Below are positions 33,785 to 41,802 of a stretch of DNA of 64,000 bases, piece by piece. Position 1 is the first letter of the stretch, and each line of letters opens with the position of its first letter. This stretch comes from RPRB01 sp035519675 (GTDB lineage Bacteria; Myxococcota; Myxococcia; Myxococcales; Myxococcaceae). A program made the translations under genes and the position numbers. The stretch covers positions 146,386 through 210,385 of the forward strand of contig DATIWB010000023.1 of the NCBI GenBank assembly GCA_035519675.1. The letters are read 5' to 3'. The notes beneath the pieces were generated by a model, which had not been told where the DNA came from, searched no databases, and worked only from the letters and a program-made list of their open reading frames with translations.

Positions 33785-35059
33785 ATGTCGCCGCACGCCC
33801 CCCGCGTTCTTCTGCTTGGCGCGCTCGTCGCGGCCGTGTCGGTGCGCGCGCAGACCACCAGCGTCTCCAGCGCTCTGGGTGACAACAACGGCATTCGCTT
33901 CGGGCCGGGGCGGCTGCACCCGTACTTCGACCTCGAGGGCCGGTACGACTCGGCGGCGGTCTACGTCCCCGTCGATCCCAACAACCCGGCCGGCGCCTAC
34001 GAGCTGAAGGGCGACATCCTGATGCACTTCCGGCCCGGCTTCCGGCTGGACGTTCCGGGAACGGATGTCACGTTCGGGCTGAACGGCTACTACGACTACG
34101 TCTGGTACACGGGCCTGATCAGCGACACCAGCGCCCCGTCCCGCAGCGAGGCCGGGGCGGACATGCACGCGGAGATCAACCGCGAGGGCGCCGTGGAGCT
34201 GGACGTGGCGGACACCTTCTCCCGGAGCGACCGGCCGCGGGACATCGGCCTCGGGGTGGCGGTCATCTCGCTCTATAACCAGCTGCGGCTGACCGCGCCC
34301 ATCCACCCCGGCGGACGGGCCTTCGAGGTACGCCCCCACGGTGAGTACTCGGTGGAGTTCTTCAGCTCCTACAGCGGCATCCCCCAGGGGATCGGCCCCT
34401 GCCCACCGGGCACCTGCCCCGGCAACCCGAGCGATCCGAGCGTCAACGACTACCAGAACTACGCCGGCGGCCTGGACATCCACTGGAAGTTCCTGCCCCA
34501 GACGGCGCTGATCTTCGAGTCGAACTTCGAGGGCCGGAGCTACTTCCACCCCGACGCCTCGGTCGTGGCCCCGGGAAAGATCCTCAAGCTGCTCGCCGGG
34601 GCGCAGGGCCTGGTGACGCCGCGGATCCAGGCCATCCTCAAGGCCGGCTACGCGATCGGCTTCGACGGAGCGGCCTCGACCTTCATCGGCCAGGGCGAAG
34701 TGACCTGGACACCCAACGAGAGCAGCGCGCTCACCCTGGGCGTGCTCCGGGACGTGAACAACGCGGTGGGCGCGGCCAGCGCCACCGACTTCCGGGTGTA
34801 CCTCAACACCAAGACCTTCCTCATCGGCCGGCTGGGGCTGCACGGCAACTTCGCCTACGACCTCATCGCCTTCACCCAGGGGCGCGGCCAGAACGACCAG
34901 CTCTTCAGCATCGACATCGGCCCGGACTACGCGATCGCCCGCTGGTTCATCCTCTCCGCCGGCTACGTGTTCTCCAAGCGGTCGTCGGACTACGCGACGT
35001 CGCTGCCGCTGAACTACTCGCGGAACGAGGCATACTTGCGCCTCACCTTCACCTACTGA
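33785..35059 (+). CDS. Outer-membrane beta-barrel protein (Wzp-like partner of the OPX protein)
   Basis: The 424-residue protein starts at the ATG at 33785 with a signal peptide ending VSVRAQ. The mature part consists of alternating amphipathic strands ending in an aromatic residue (YLRLTFTY at the C terminus, the outer-membrane insertion signal), and strands such as LNGYYDYVWYTGL. Size fits a barrel of about 16-18 strands. Its gene ends 14 bases before a short OPX lipoprotein gene. In Myxococcus, short OPX proteins lack their own outer-membrane helix and pair with Wzp barrels, so a polysaccharide-exit channel is a reasonable inference. Confidence 0.72.
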   Translation: MSPHAPRVLLLGALVAAVSVRAQTTSVSSALGDNNGIRFGPGRLHPYFDLEGRYDSAAVYVPVDPNNPAGAYELKGDILMHFRPGFRLDVPGTDVTFGLNGYYDYVWYTGLISDTSAPSRSEAGADMHAEINREGAVELDVADTFSRSDRPRDIGLGVAVISLYNQLRLTAPIHPGGRAFEVRPHGEYSVEFFSSYSGIPQGIGPCPPGTCPGNPSDPSVNDYQNYAGGLDIHWKFLPQTALIFESNFEGRSYFHPDASVVAPGKILKLLAGAQGLVTPRIQAILKAGYAIGFDGAASTFIGQGEVTWTPNESSALTLGVLRDVNNAVGAASATDFRVYLNTKTFLIGRLGLHGNFAYDLIAFTQGRGQNDQLFSIDIGPDYAIARWFILSAGYVFSKRSSDYATSLPLNYSRNEAYLRLTFTY

Positions 35060-35073
35060 GCGCCGCAGCCTTC

Positions 35074-35697
35074 GTGCCCAGAAACCGACTCCTCTCCAGT
35101 CTTCTCTGTGCGCTCGCGCTCTCCGCCGGCTGCAAGGGCCCGCGCGGGTCCGCCGGTGCCACCTTGCGCGCCGACGAGGTGTCCCAGGCCCCGGCCTCGG
35201 CCTCGAGCTCCACCACGCTCGGGCCCGGCGATCTGATCGAGATCCGGGTCTTCGAGGAGGCGGACCTCTCCGGTCCGTACCGGGTGGCGCCGGGCGGCAC
35301 CATCGACTTCCCGCTGTGCGGGAAGATCTCCGTCCAGGGGCTGAACACCTCGGCCACCTCGGACGTGCTGACCCGCTGCCTCGGGGAGAAGTACCTGAAG
35401 CACCCCCAGGTCACGGTGCTGCTCCGCGAGTACAACAGCAAGAAGATCTTCGTCTTCGGCGAGGTCCAGAAGCCGGGCACGTTCCCCTACGAGGAGGACA
35501 TGTCGATCATCCAGGCCATCACCATGGCCGGGGGCTTCACCAAGGTGGCGAGCAAGAACGACATCGCGGTGACCCGGCAGGTCGAGGGGCGGGAGACGAA
35601 GATCCGGGTGCCGGTGGCGGACATCGGCACCGGGCGGGAGAAGAACTTCCAGCTCCAGCCCGGGGACATCGTCTTCGTCCCGGAGAGCATCTTCTAG
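35074..35697 (+). CDS. Short OPX (Wza-like) polysaccharide-export lipoprotein
   Basis: The 207-residue lipoprotein starts at a GTG (35074) with lipobox ALSAGC (Cys20). It has a Poly_export domain (about 45-125: LGPGDLIEIRVFEEADLSGPY, GTIDFPLCGKISVQGLN) and one SLBB domain (about 130-195: KIFVFGEVQKPGTFPY). It ends right after the SLBB domain and lacks the C-terminal amphipathic helix with which E. coli Wza crosses the outer membrane. It therefore needs a partner barrel, presumably the protein encoded 14 bases upstream. Synthesis genes for a polysaccharide are not adjacent. Confidence 0.88.
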   Translation: MPRNRLLSSLLCALALSAGCKGPRGSAGATLRADEVSQAPASASSSTTLGPGDLIEIRVFEEADLSGPYRVAPGGTIDFPLCGKISVQGLNTSATSDVLTRCLGEKYLKHPQVTVLLREYNSKKIFVFGEVQKPGTFPYEEDMSIIQAITMAGGFTKVASKNDIAVTRQVEGRETKIRVPVADIGTGREKNFQLQPGDIVFVPESIF

Positions 35698-35756
35698 AGC
35701 TCCGAGGAGCCCGAGGCCCGGCGCCGCAGCGTCGGCGGTGCTACCAGTGCAGCGTC

Positions 35757-36140
35757 ATGCGCTCGCACCCCGACGTCGATGTGATCCTCAAGCGGTTCGC
35801 CCAGCCGGACGAGGTCAGGAAGATGGTGAAGGGCCGGTTCGAGCTGGTCCGGATCGGCGGGATGACCATCGGCCGGGCCACGTACGAGCCGGGCTGGAAG
35901 TGGTCCGAGCACGTGGGGCCCACGGTGGGGCAAGACCGCTGCCCCGTGGAGCACGTGGGGATGGTGCTCGCGGGCGCGGCGACCGCGGCATTCGATGACG
36001 GGCGGATCGTCGAGATGCGCGCCGGGGACCTCTTCTACATCCCCCCGGTGCCGCACGATTCGTGGGTGGTGGGCGACGTGCCGTACGTCTCGCTGCACTT
36101 CCTCGGCGCCGAGCACTACGCCGCTCCCTCGGGAGGTTGA
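35757..36140 (+). CDS. Cupin-domain protein
   Basis: This 127-residue single-domain cupin has the first barrel motif around WKWSEHVGP and VEHVGMVLAG, and the second as GDLFYIPPVPHDSWVVGD. It has His in both motifs, but motif 1 is less complete than the classic HxH form, so metal binding is plausible but not certain. Such small cupins are often sensors, isomerases or dioxygenase-like. It starts 59 bases after the OPX gene on the same strand. The function is unknown. Confidence 0.7.
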   Translation: MRSHPDVDVILKRFAQPDEVRKMVKGRFELVRIGGMTIGRATYEPGWKWSEHVGPTVGQDRCPVEHVGMVLAGAATAAFDDGRIVEMRAGDLFYIPPVPHDSWVVGDVPYVSLHFLGAEHYAAPSGG

Positions 36141-36346
36141 CCCGGCGAATCCCTGACCGGTGGCGTCACCCGGGCCGCAGGCGCCTCGCCGTTGCCTCCG
36201 GAGCAACGCCTGTCACCTCGGCCGCTCCAGGGACGGGGGCCCGGGGAGCCCCAAGCTCTGATTCTTCCGAGGGTCAGAGTCGGGCGCGGCGCCTGCAAAT
36301 GGGTGCGGCGGCCGGTCGCGTCGGCCCAAGTTCCAGGGAGTTCCCC

Positions 36347-36631
36347 GTGTACCGCTCCTCCGATTCCGTCCAGGTGGCCACCGCGGCGCCGCTTCTCCGC
36401 CTGGTGCTGGTCCTGGTGCTGATGGTCGCCGTGCTCGCCGGAGTGCTGGTGGCGGCCGGCACGCACATCGGATGGATCACCCTGGCTTTCGCCCTGGTGG
36501 CCGGTCCGGTGGCAGCGGTGGTGGACGGCAGGAGCCGGACCCGGACGGCGCCGGTGGCCATTCCCCGGCGGAGTGAGGCCCCGGCCCGCCAGGCGGAGCT
36601 CGCGTCCTGGCGGCCCCAGCCGAACTGGTAG
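36347..36631 (+). CDS. Small membrane protein with two TM helices
   Basis: The 94-residue protein is assigned to the GTG at 36347 because AGGGAG lies 6 bases upstream. Two hydrophobic helices (about 14-36 and 40-58: LVLVLVLMVAVLAGVLVAAG, ITLALFV-type sequence) are followed by a basic, Pro-rich cytoplasmic tail. I recognise no family. The roughly 200-base gap before it shows no other gene. The frame is open much further upstream, but that part overlaps the cupin gene and looks non-coding. Confidence 0.5.
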   Translation: MYRSSDSVQVATAAPLLRLVLVLVLMVAVLAGVLVAAGTHIGWITLAFALVAGPVAAVVDGRSRTRTAPVAIPRRSEAPARQAELASWRPQPNW

Positions 36632-36689
36632 CCAATCCAGAGCGTCGATGCGGCACACCGATGCGGACGGTGGAGCCTGATGCCAGCGA

Positions 36690-37541
36690 TCAGTCGGGCG
36701 GCTGCAGGCCTTCGAGGGCCTCCGGTTGGAACGGCTTCGGGGTCCAGCGGATCTCGGAGAGGAACCGCCGGCACTCCTCCGCGAGCGCCGGGGCGACTCC
36801 CGGGGCGGCGGAGAGCACGTCCACCACCGAGGTGTCGTAGGGCGCGCCGTCGATGCGGCTGGCGACCGCGCCGGCCTCGGAGACGATGAGCGCCCCCGCC
36901 GCCACGTCCCACGGCTTGAGCGAGAACTCGAAGTACCCGTCGTACCGGCCGGACGCGACGTAGGCCATGTCCAGCGCCGCGCTCCCCAGCCGGCGAATGC
37001 CCTGCGCCAGGCCGAGGAAGCGCACCACCAGCCCCGCCGGGCCCTCGGGGTGCTCGCGGACGTCGTAGGGGAAGCCGGTGCAGAGCAGCGCGCGGTCGAG
37101 CCGGTCGATGGTGCTCGGGCGGATGGGCTGGCCGTTCAGAGTGGCGCCCCGGCCGCGGACCGCGCTGAACAGCTCCTCGCGCATCGGGTCGTAGACCACC
37201 CCGGCCTGCACCCCGCCCTCCCCTTCCACGGCGATGCTCACCGAGAAATGCGGCAGCTGGTGGGCGTAGTTGGTGGTGCCGTCCAGCGGGTCGATGATCC
37301 ACCGGTACGTCGAGCCGGCGCTCGCCCCGCTCTCCTCGGAGAGGATGGCGTGGTCCGGGTGGCGCTGGCGGAGCCAGTCGAGGAGCACCCTCTCGCTGGC
37401 CTTGTCCGCGTCGGTGACCAGGTCGATGCCGCTCTTGAAGGAGATGGTCCGCGGCTGGTGGAAGCGCTCGGCCAGGACCCGACCGGCGCGCCGGGCGCCC
37501 TCCACCGCAGTCTCCAGCAAGGTGTCGAGGGAGGCGGTCAC
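36690..37541 (-). CDS. Inositol monophosphatase-family phosphatase
   Basis: The 283-residue protein has the lithium-sensitive Mg-dependent phosphatase motifs: DLVTDADKASE, the acidic residues of LSEESG, the main motif WIIDPLDGTTNYAHQLPHFS, and KPWDVAAGALIVSEAGA near the C terminus. It should dephosphorylate inositol-1-phosphate or a related sugar phosphate. In some bacteria the same family acts on nucleotides or supports RNA polymerase function (SuhB). The GTG at 37541 overlaps the TlpA-like stop (GTGA), which makes this the last gene of an mpl-TlpA-IMPase operon. Confidence 0.9.
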   Translation of the reverse strand: MTASLDTLLETAVEGARRAGRVLAERFHQPRTISFKSGIDLVTDADKASERVLLDWLRQRHPDHAILSEESGASAGSTYRWIIDPLDGTTNYAHQLPHFSVSIAVEGEGGVQAGVVYDPMREELFSAVRGRGATLNGQPIRPSTIDRLDRALLCTGFPYDVREHPEGPAGLVVRFLGLAQGIRRLGSAALDMAYVASGRYDGYFEFSLKPWDVAAGALIVSEAGAVASRIDGAPYDTSVVDVLSAAPGVAPALAEECRRFLSEIRWTPKPFQPEALEGLQPPD

Positions 37542-38074
37542 TGACCCTCTCGCAGCAGCGCGTCCAGCTGGGCGCGGACGTCGTTCAGGTTCCCGTCGAA
37601 GCTCTCCTGCGCGTAGCGGACGTGTCCGGTGCGGTCCACCACCCAGGTGGTCGGCATCTGCCGGAGCTTCAGCCGGTCCTCGAGCACGAAACCGCCCGGG
37701 TCCAGCAGGACGGGGAGATCGACCCGGGCAGTGGCGAGGAAGGTGGGGATCTGCGCCTTGTCCTCGTCCACGCTCACCGCGTACACCCGCACTCCGCGGT
37801 TCGCATAGTCCTTCCGGATCGCCTGCAGCAGCGGGAGCGAGCGCACGCACGGCGCGCACCAGGTGGCCCAGGCATCGATGACCACCACCTGGCCGCTGTC
37901 GGCGGAGAAGGGGTGCTTTCCGGGTGTGGGGTACGTCTCCAGGACGATGTCGCTCACCGACGTGCCCGAGGGCCCGCTCCCGGTGGTGAGCGCCTGCGTG
38001 CTGCTGGCGGTCGGCGCAGGCGCGGTACCGGCACAGGCCACGGTGACCGCGAGGAGGGCGGGGAGCCGGGTCAC
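37538..38074 (-). CDS. TlpA-like thiol-disulfide oxidoreductase (thioredoxin fold), exported
   Basis: The 178-residue protein has an N-terminal export signal (LPALLAVTVACAG; possibly a lipoprotein, although the -3 residue is Thr) and a thioredoxin-like domain with active site WCAPC in DAWATWCAPCVRSLPLL and the cis-Pro motif MPTTWVVD. Proteins of this kind reduce disulfides in the periplasm, for example during cytochrome c maturation. The GTG start overlaps the mpl stop and its own stop overlaps the IMPase start, so the three are coupled. The redox partner is not in the window. Confidence 0.88.
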   Translation of the reverse strand: MTRLPALLAVTVACAGTAPAPTASSTQALTTGSGPSGTSVSDIVLETYPTPGKHPFSADSGQVVVIDAWATWCAPCVRSLPLLQAIRKDYANRGVRVYAVSVDEDKAQIPTFLATARVDLPVLLDPGGFVLEDRLKLRQMPTTWVVDRTGHVRYAQESFDGNLNDVRAQLDALLREGQ

Positions 38075-39567
38075 GGCCGCCGCTCCCTCAGCGCGGCGAG
38101 GAGGGCCGCGTGGAACCCGCCGAAGCTGCCGTTGCTCATCCCGAGGATGACGTCGCCCGGCCGGGCCTCGGTGGCCACCCGGGCGACCAGCGTGGGAACG
38201 TCCGACGCCGCGTCTGCCTCGAGCCCGTGGGCGCGCAGGTCCGCCACCAGCCGTGGGATGTCGAGCTCCTCGCCCTCCGGCACCTGGTCGTGCTTCTCGG
38301 GCGCCTTGAGGCTGACCCGGGCGGCGCCGTCGAAGGACCCGGCGTACGCGACCTGGTGGAGCTTGCGGCGGCTGGTGTTGCTCCGTGGCTCGAACACCGC
38401 CCACAGCCGCCGGTCCGGCCAGCGGGCGCGGAGGGCGTGGATGGTCTCGCGGACGGCGGTGGGATGGTGCGCGAAGTCGTCCACCACCAGGATGCCGTTC
38501 ACCTCGCCCCGGACCTCCTGCCGCCGCTTCACGCCGAGGAATGACGCGCAGCCCGCGGCGAAGGCCTCGAAGGTCACCCCCAGCGGGGCGATGGCCGCCC
38601 AGCCGCCGAGCGCGTTCTCCACGTTGTGGAGCCCCGGGACGGCGAGGTGGACCGGCCCGAGCCGCCGCCCGTGGTCGACCAGGGTGAAGCGCACGCCGTC
38701 CGGATGGTGCGTCACGTCCTGCGCCTGGACGTCCGCCGGGAGCTCGGGATTCACCGTGTAGGTCACCACGCGCGCCCGTCCGGCGCGACAGAGCGCCACG
38801 GCCGCGGGCCAGCCAGCGCTCACCGCGATGAGACCGTCGGCCGGGACCAGGGCGACGAAGCGCTCGAAGGCCGAGGCGTAGTGCGCCTCGTCCCGGTAGA
38901 TGTCGGCGTGGTCGAGCTCCATGCTGGTGAAGATGGCAGTGCGCGGCTGGTAGTGCAGGAACTTGGGGCCCTTGTCGAAGTAGGCGGTGTCGTACTCGTC
39001 ACCTTCCACCACGACGTGAGGACCCTTGCCGACGCGGAAGTTGCTCCCCGCGTTCCCGGTGACCCCACCGACGAGGAAGGACGGGTCGAGCCGGGCGGTG
39101 ACCAGAAGATGCGCGACCAGCGCCGAGGTGGTGGTCTTCCCGTGCGTCCCGACGACGACCACCGGATGGCGCCCACGGAGGAACAGCGCTCCGAACGCCG
39201 CGGGGAAGCTCATCGCCGGCAGCCGGCGCTCGCGGACCGCGGTCGCCTCCGGGTTCACCCGCCGGATGACGTTGCCCACGACGACCAGGTCCGGCCGCGC
39301 CTGGTCGAGGTTCCCGGGCGCGTAGGGGGTCATCACCTCGATGCCCCATGCGGCGAGCATGTCGCTCATCGGCGGGTAGACGTTCTGGTCGCTCCCGGTG
39401 ACGACGTGACCCACGGCCTTGAGCATCCCGGCGAAGCTGCCCATGCCGGTCCCGGCGACGCCGAGGAGGTGGACGCGATGGGCCTGCTCGGGGCGGACGT
39501 CCTGGAGGATCTTGCCGTTGTCGATCGTTCCCGGGGCTTGGTCGGTGATGGCGCACTCCTGGTGCAT
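38071..39567 (-). CDS. mpl: UDP-N-acetylmuramate:L-Ala-gamma-D-Glu-meso-DAP ligase
   Basis: Attaches recycled murein tripeptide to UDP-MurNAc, saving three steps of peptidoglycan synthesis. The 498-residue protein shows the Mur-ligase layout: N-terminal Rossmann domain (VHLLGVAGTGMGSFAGML), ATP-binding GTHGKTTTSALVAH, the carbamylated-lysine/Mg region with EGDEYDTAYFDKGPKFLHY (typical of Mpl rather than MurC), and a C-terminal domain with DDFAHHPTAVRETI. The ATG at 39567 is my choice; the longer frame to 39684 has no family support. An LD-carboxypeptidase gene, whose product makes tripeptides, lies 2.2 kb away. Confidence 0.92.
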   Translation of the reverse strand: MHQECAITDQAPGTIDNGKILQDVRPEQAHRVHLLGVAGTGMGSFAGMLKAVGHVVTGSDQNVYPPMSDMLAAWGIEVMTPYAPGNLDQARPDLVVVGNVIRRVNPEATAVRERRLPAMSFPAAFGALFLRGRHPVVVVGTHGKTTTSALVAHLLVTARLDPSFLVGGVTGNAGSNFRVGKGPHVVVEGDEYDTAYFDKGPKFLHYQPRTAIFTSMELDHADIYRDEAHYASAFERFVALVPADGLIAVSAGWPAAVALCRAGRARVVTYTVNPELPADVQAQDVTHHPDGVRFTLVDHGRRLGPVHLAVPGLHNVENALGGWAAIAPLGVTFEAFAAGCASFLGVKRRQEVRGEVNGILVVDDFAHHPTAVRETIHALRARWPDRRLWAVFEPRSNTSRRKLHQVAYAGSFDGAARVSLKAPEKHDQVPEGEELDIPRLVADLRAHGLEADAASDVPTLVARVATEARPGDVILGMSNGSFGGFHAALLAALRERRP

Positions 39568-39643
39568 CTGGTTGTAGCACGCGATCCGCAGCGCGGAATC
39601 TCGAGGTTCCGGCCGCAAGCTGCACTGGTTCGGCGTCCCCGGG

Positions 39644-40057
39644 ATGACGCACGGCCTGGGAGCGGTGCTGGGCTGGCTCTTCACCTTCGCTCTCCTGGGG
39701 CTCGCCTGGGCGTCAGGGAAGAGGGCCGAGAGCCGGGTGGAGCTGGCCCGGGTCTGGCTCGCCTTGCTGTCGCTCGGCGCGTTCCGGAGCCCGCTCGCGC
39801 CACCCTACGTGGCACTCTCGCTGCTGTGGCTGCTCTCGCTGCTCGCCGGGGAGATCCGCGGGCGAACGTCCCGGGCCCTTGCGGTGGTGGTGGCCTGGCT
39901 GCTGATCATGGGCACGCCACCGCTCTCCGGAGCGTCCGAGTTCTTCGTCAGCACGCTCGGCCAGATTGCCGGACTGGCGGCCTGCGGATGGGCGCTCCGG
40001 GGCCAGCGGGGCACGCCGTCCGAGACCCCCGCCACCGCGCTCCCAGCCCCTCTGTGA
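39644..40057 (+). CDS. Short multi-pass membrane protein, possibly a truncated gene remnant
   Basis: The 137-residue protein has four hydrophobic helices. Sequence such as FRSPLAPPYVALSLLWLLSL and VVAWLLIMGTPP resembles the last helices of GT87/DUF2029 polyprenyl-phosphate-mannose-dependent transferases. It may be the leftover 3' end of such a gene rather than a complete protein. It is squeezed between divergent mpl and the convergent lipoprotein gene. I could not test the similarity. Confidence 0.45.
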   Translation: MTHGLGAVLGWLFTFALLGLAWASGKRAESRVELARVWLALLSLGAFRSPLAPPYVALSLLWLLSLLAGEIRGRTSRALAVVVAWLLIMGTPPLSGASEFFVSTLGQIAGLAACGWALRGQRGTPSETPATALPAPL

Positions 40058-40069
40058 GCGCAGGCGCGT

Positions 40070-40342
40070 TCACTTGAACGGCTGAACCGACGACTCCGGC
40101 ACGCAGGACACCACCGCGTGCTCCGCCGCCTTGCAGACGTACGTCTCGGTCTTCTCGCACCCGCTGGCCCGGTACTTCGAGTCGCCGAGCTCCTCGACCT
40201 TCACCTGGTCTGCCGGGCAGTTGCTGGTCTTCGCCAGGGTGTCGCGGGCGGCGGTGCTCATCGCCGCGGTGGCGCAGGCGGCGAGCCCGACCAGCGCCGC
40301 CATCACGAGGGGAGACACGGCACGCTTCACGGGTCCGGGCAT
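40070..40342 (-). CDS. Small four-cysteine lipoprotein (paralogue 1)
   Basis: The 90-residue lipoprotein has lipobox GLAAC (Cys23). The mature domain has four Cys in the pattern C..DQVKVEEL...YRASGCEKTETYVC...VSC. The proteins encoded at 41524-41802 and 42740-43021 have the same spacing, so these three are paralogues. Four Cys suggest two disulfides in a small envelope domain. It starts 33 bases after the serine hydrolase gene and so is probably the last gene of that unit. The family is unknown to me. Confidence 0.7.
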   Translation of the reverse strand: MPGPVKRAVSPLVMAALVGLAACATAAMSTAARDTLAKTSNCPADQVKVEELGDSKYRASGCEKTETYVCKAAEHAVVSCVPESSVQPFK

Positions 40343-40375
40343 CGACGACTCCTGGCGAGGGGTGACACCCCCCGT

Positions 40376-41527
40376 CTAGCCCAGGCCGAGCGCCTGCAGC
40401 ACAGCGTCGTGGAAGGCGGGGCGAAACTTCTGGATCCGCAGGTTGCCCCGTCCGAGCGCGGTCCGGTTGGTGAGCAACGCCACGCTGAGCCGCCGCGCCC
40501 GGTCCACCCAGAGGCTGGTCCCGGTGTAGCCCAGGTGCCCGAACGCGCCCGGCGGCGTCTGGCCGAGGAGACGCCCCGCCGAGCTGGACTCGCCGGAGGG
40601 CGTGTCGAAGCCGAGCCCGCGAGTGCTGCCCGCTGAGGGGGTGACGGCGCGCTCCCAGAGGGCCGCCGGGGCCAGGCGTCCTGCCCCGTCGAGCTCCTCG
40701 AGCACCCGCTGACCGAAGCGCGCGACCTCGGTGGCGGTGCCGAACAGCCCGGCGTGGCCGGCGACGCCGTCCATCACCCAGGCGTTGTCGTCGTCCACCT
40801 CGCCAGGGCGCGAGGGGTCGACGGGAAGCGAATTCCAGCGGTTCTCCTGGCCTGGCGCCGGCGGGCGAGGACGCTGCGACCCGGTGAGCGGGAGCCCCTC
40901 CCACCGGCCGCCGCAGGGGTCGCGGGAATCCTGGCCCCGCGTCGAGAGCCGGTGGAAGTGGGTGGCCACCCCGAGCTTCTCCGCGAAGCGCGCGTGCACC
41001 GCGTCGAGCGGCGTGCTGGCGGCCTCGGCCAGCATCTCCCCGGCGAGGAGGAACCCGACGTCGCTGTAGAGCGTCCGGACGCCGGGAGCGGTCTCGAGCG
41101 GCTCGCGGGCGGCGGCGTCGCGCACCTCGCTCCGCACGCTGAGCCGGATCGATGCGGGGCACCCAGGGGTGCGGAGCTCGGGCACGGTGTGCAGGACCAC
41201 CGCGAAGAACGGGACCCACGCCGGCAGCCCGGAGCGGTGGGTGAGCAGGTCGCCGAGCGTCGCTCCGTGCTTGGCCAGCGTGCTCCCGGCGATCCACCGC
41301 GAGACCGGGGTGGACGGACCGACCTTGCCCTCGGCCCAGAGGGCGACGAACGCCGGCGCGGTGCAGAGGAGCTTCGTCAGCGAGGCGAGATCGAAGGGCG
41401 TGTCCTCACCACATCCGACCGAGGCCCGTCCGACCTCGCCGCCGTGGTGGAACACCGAGGCCTGCGCCGCGGGGAAGACGCCGTCCTGGACGCCCGTCTC
41501 GAGCAGCTCGCGGAGCCGCGCCTTCAC
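40376..41527 (-). CDS. Serine hydrolase, beta-lactamase/penicillin-binding class C-like
   Basis: The 383-residue protein has SxxK (SLTK in DLASLTKLL), a YxN-type motif (YSDVG) and HLGYTGTS as the third active-site motif, the triad of class C beta-lactamase/DD-peptidase-like esterases. It starts at the GTG at 41527, overlapping the stop of the preceding lipoprotein gene. No signal peptide follows that start, so it may be cytoplasmic. The frame is open further upstream, but that part is a shadow of the lipoprotein gene. Its position next to LD-carboxypeptidase suggests action on peptidoglycan fragments; this is inference. Confidence 0.82.
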   Translation of the reverse strand: MKARLRELLETGVQDGVFPAAQASVFHHGGEVGRASVGCGEDTPFDLASLTKLLCTAPAFVALWAEGKVGPSTPVSRWIAGSTLAKHGATLGDLLTHRSGLPAWVPFFAVVLHTVPELRTPGCPASIRLSVRSEVRDAAAREPLETAPGVRTLYSDVGFLLAGEMLAEAASTPLDAVHARFAEKLGVATHFHRLSTRGQDSRDPCGGRWEGLPLTGSQRPRPPAPGQENRWNSLPVDPSRPGEVDDDNAWVMDGVAGHAGLFGTATEVARFGQRVLEELDGAGRLAPAALWERAVTPSAGSTRGLGFDTPSGESSSAGRLLGQTPPGAFGHLGYTGTSLWVDRARRLSVALLTNRTALGRGNLRIQKFRPAFHDAVLQALGLG

Positions 41528-41802
41528 CAGCCAGTCCCCGGCATGCTGGCCGGGGGAGGAGCTCCCCGCCGGCTGCAGACCCGGGTGCCGCCCTCCGGCC
41601 ACGCGCAGTCGTAGACCGCGCTCTTCCCGCACCCGTCCGCCTGGTAGCCGCCGCCGGCGAGGCCCTTCACCGCGACCTTGTCCTCGGGGCACTTCGCGTC
41701 CGCGGACATGCTCCGCCGCACCGTCGGCTCGAAGCCCCGGCAGGCGGAGGCCAGGACAGCCAGCGCGGCGAGGGCGAGGAGCGGAGCGCGGAAGCCCCTC
41801 AC
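41524..41802 (-). CDS. Small four-cysteine lipoprotein (paralogue 2)
   Basis: The 92-residue lipoprotein starts at the GTG at 41802, overlapping the LD-carboxypeptidase stop (GTGA). Signal ALAVLASAC (Cys21). The mature part C..DKVAVKGL...YQADGCGKSAVYDC...TRVC aligns with its two neighbours (40070-40342 and 42740-43021). Its stop overlaps the serine hydrolase start. It is thus translationally coupled on both sides, which implies a fixed ratio to the two enzymes. Confidence 0.72.
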   Translation of the reverse strand: MRGFRAPLLALAALAVLASACRGFEPTVRRSMSADAKCPEDKVAVKGLAGGGYQADGCGKSAVYDCAWPEGGTRVCSRRGAPPPASMPGTGW

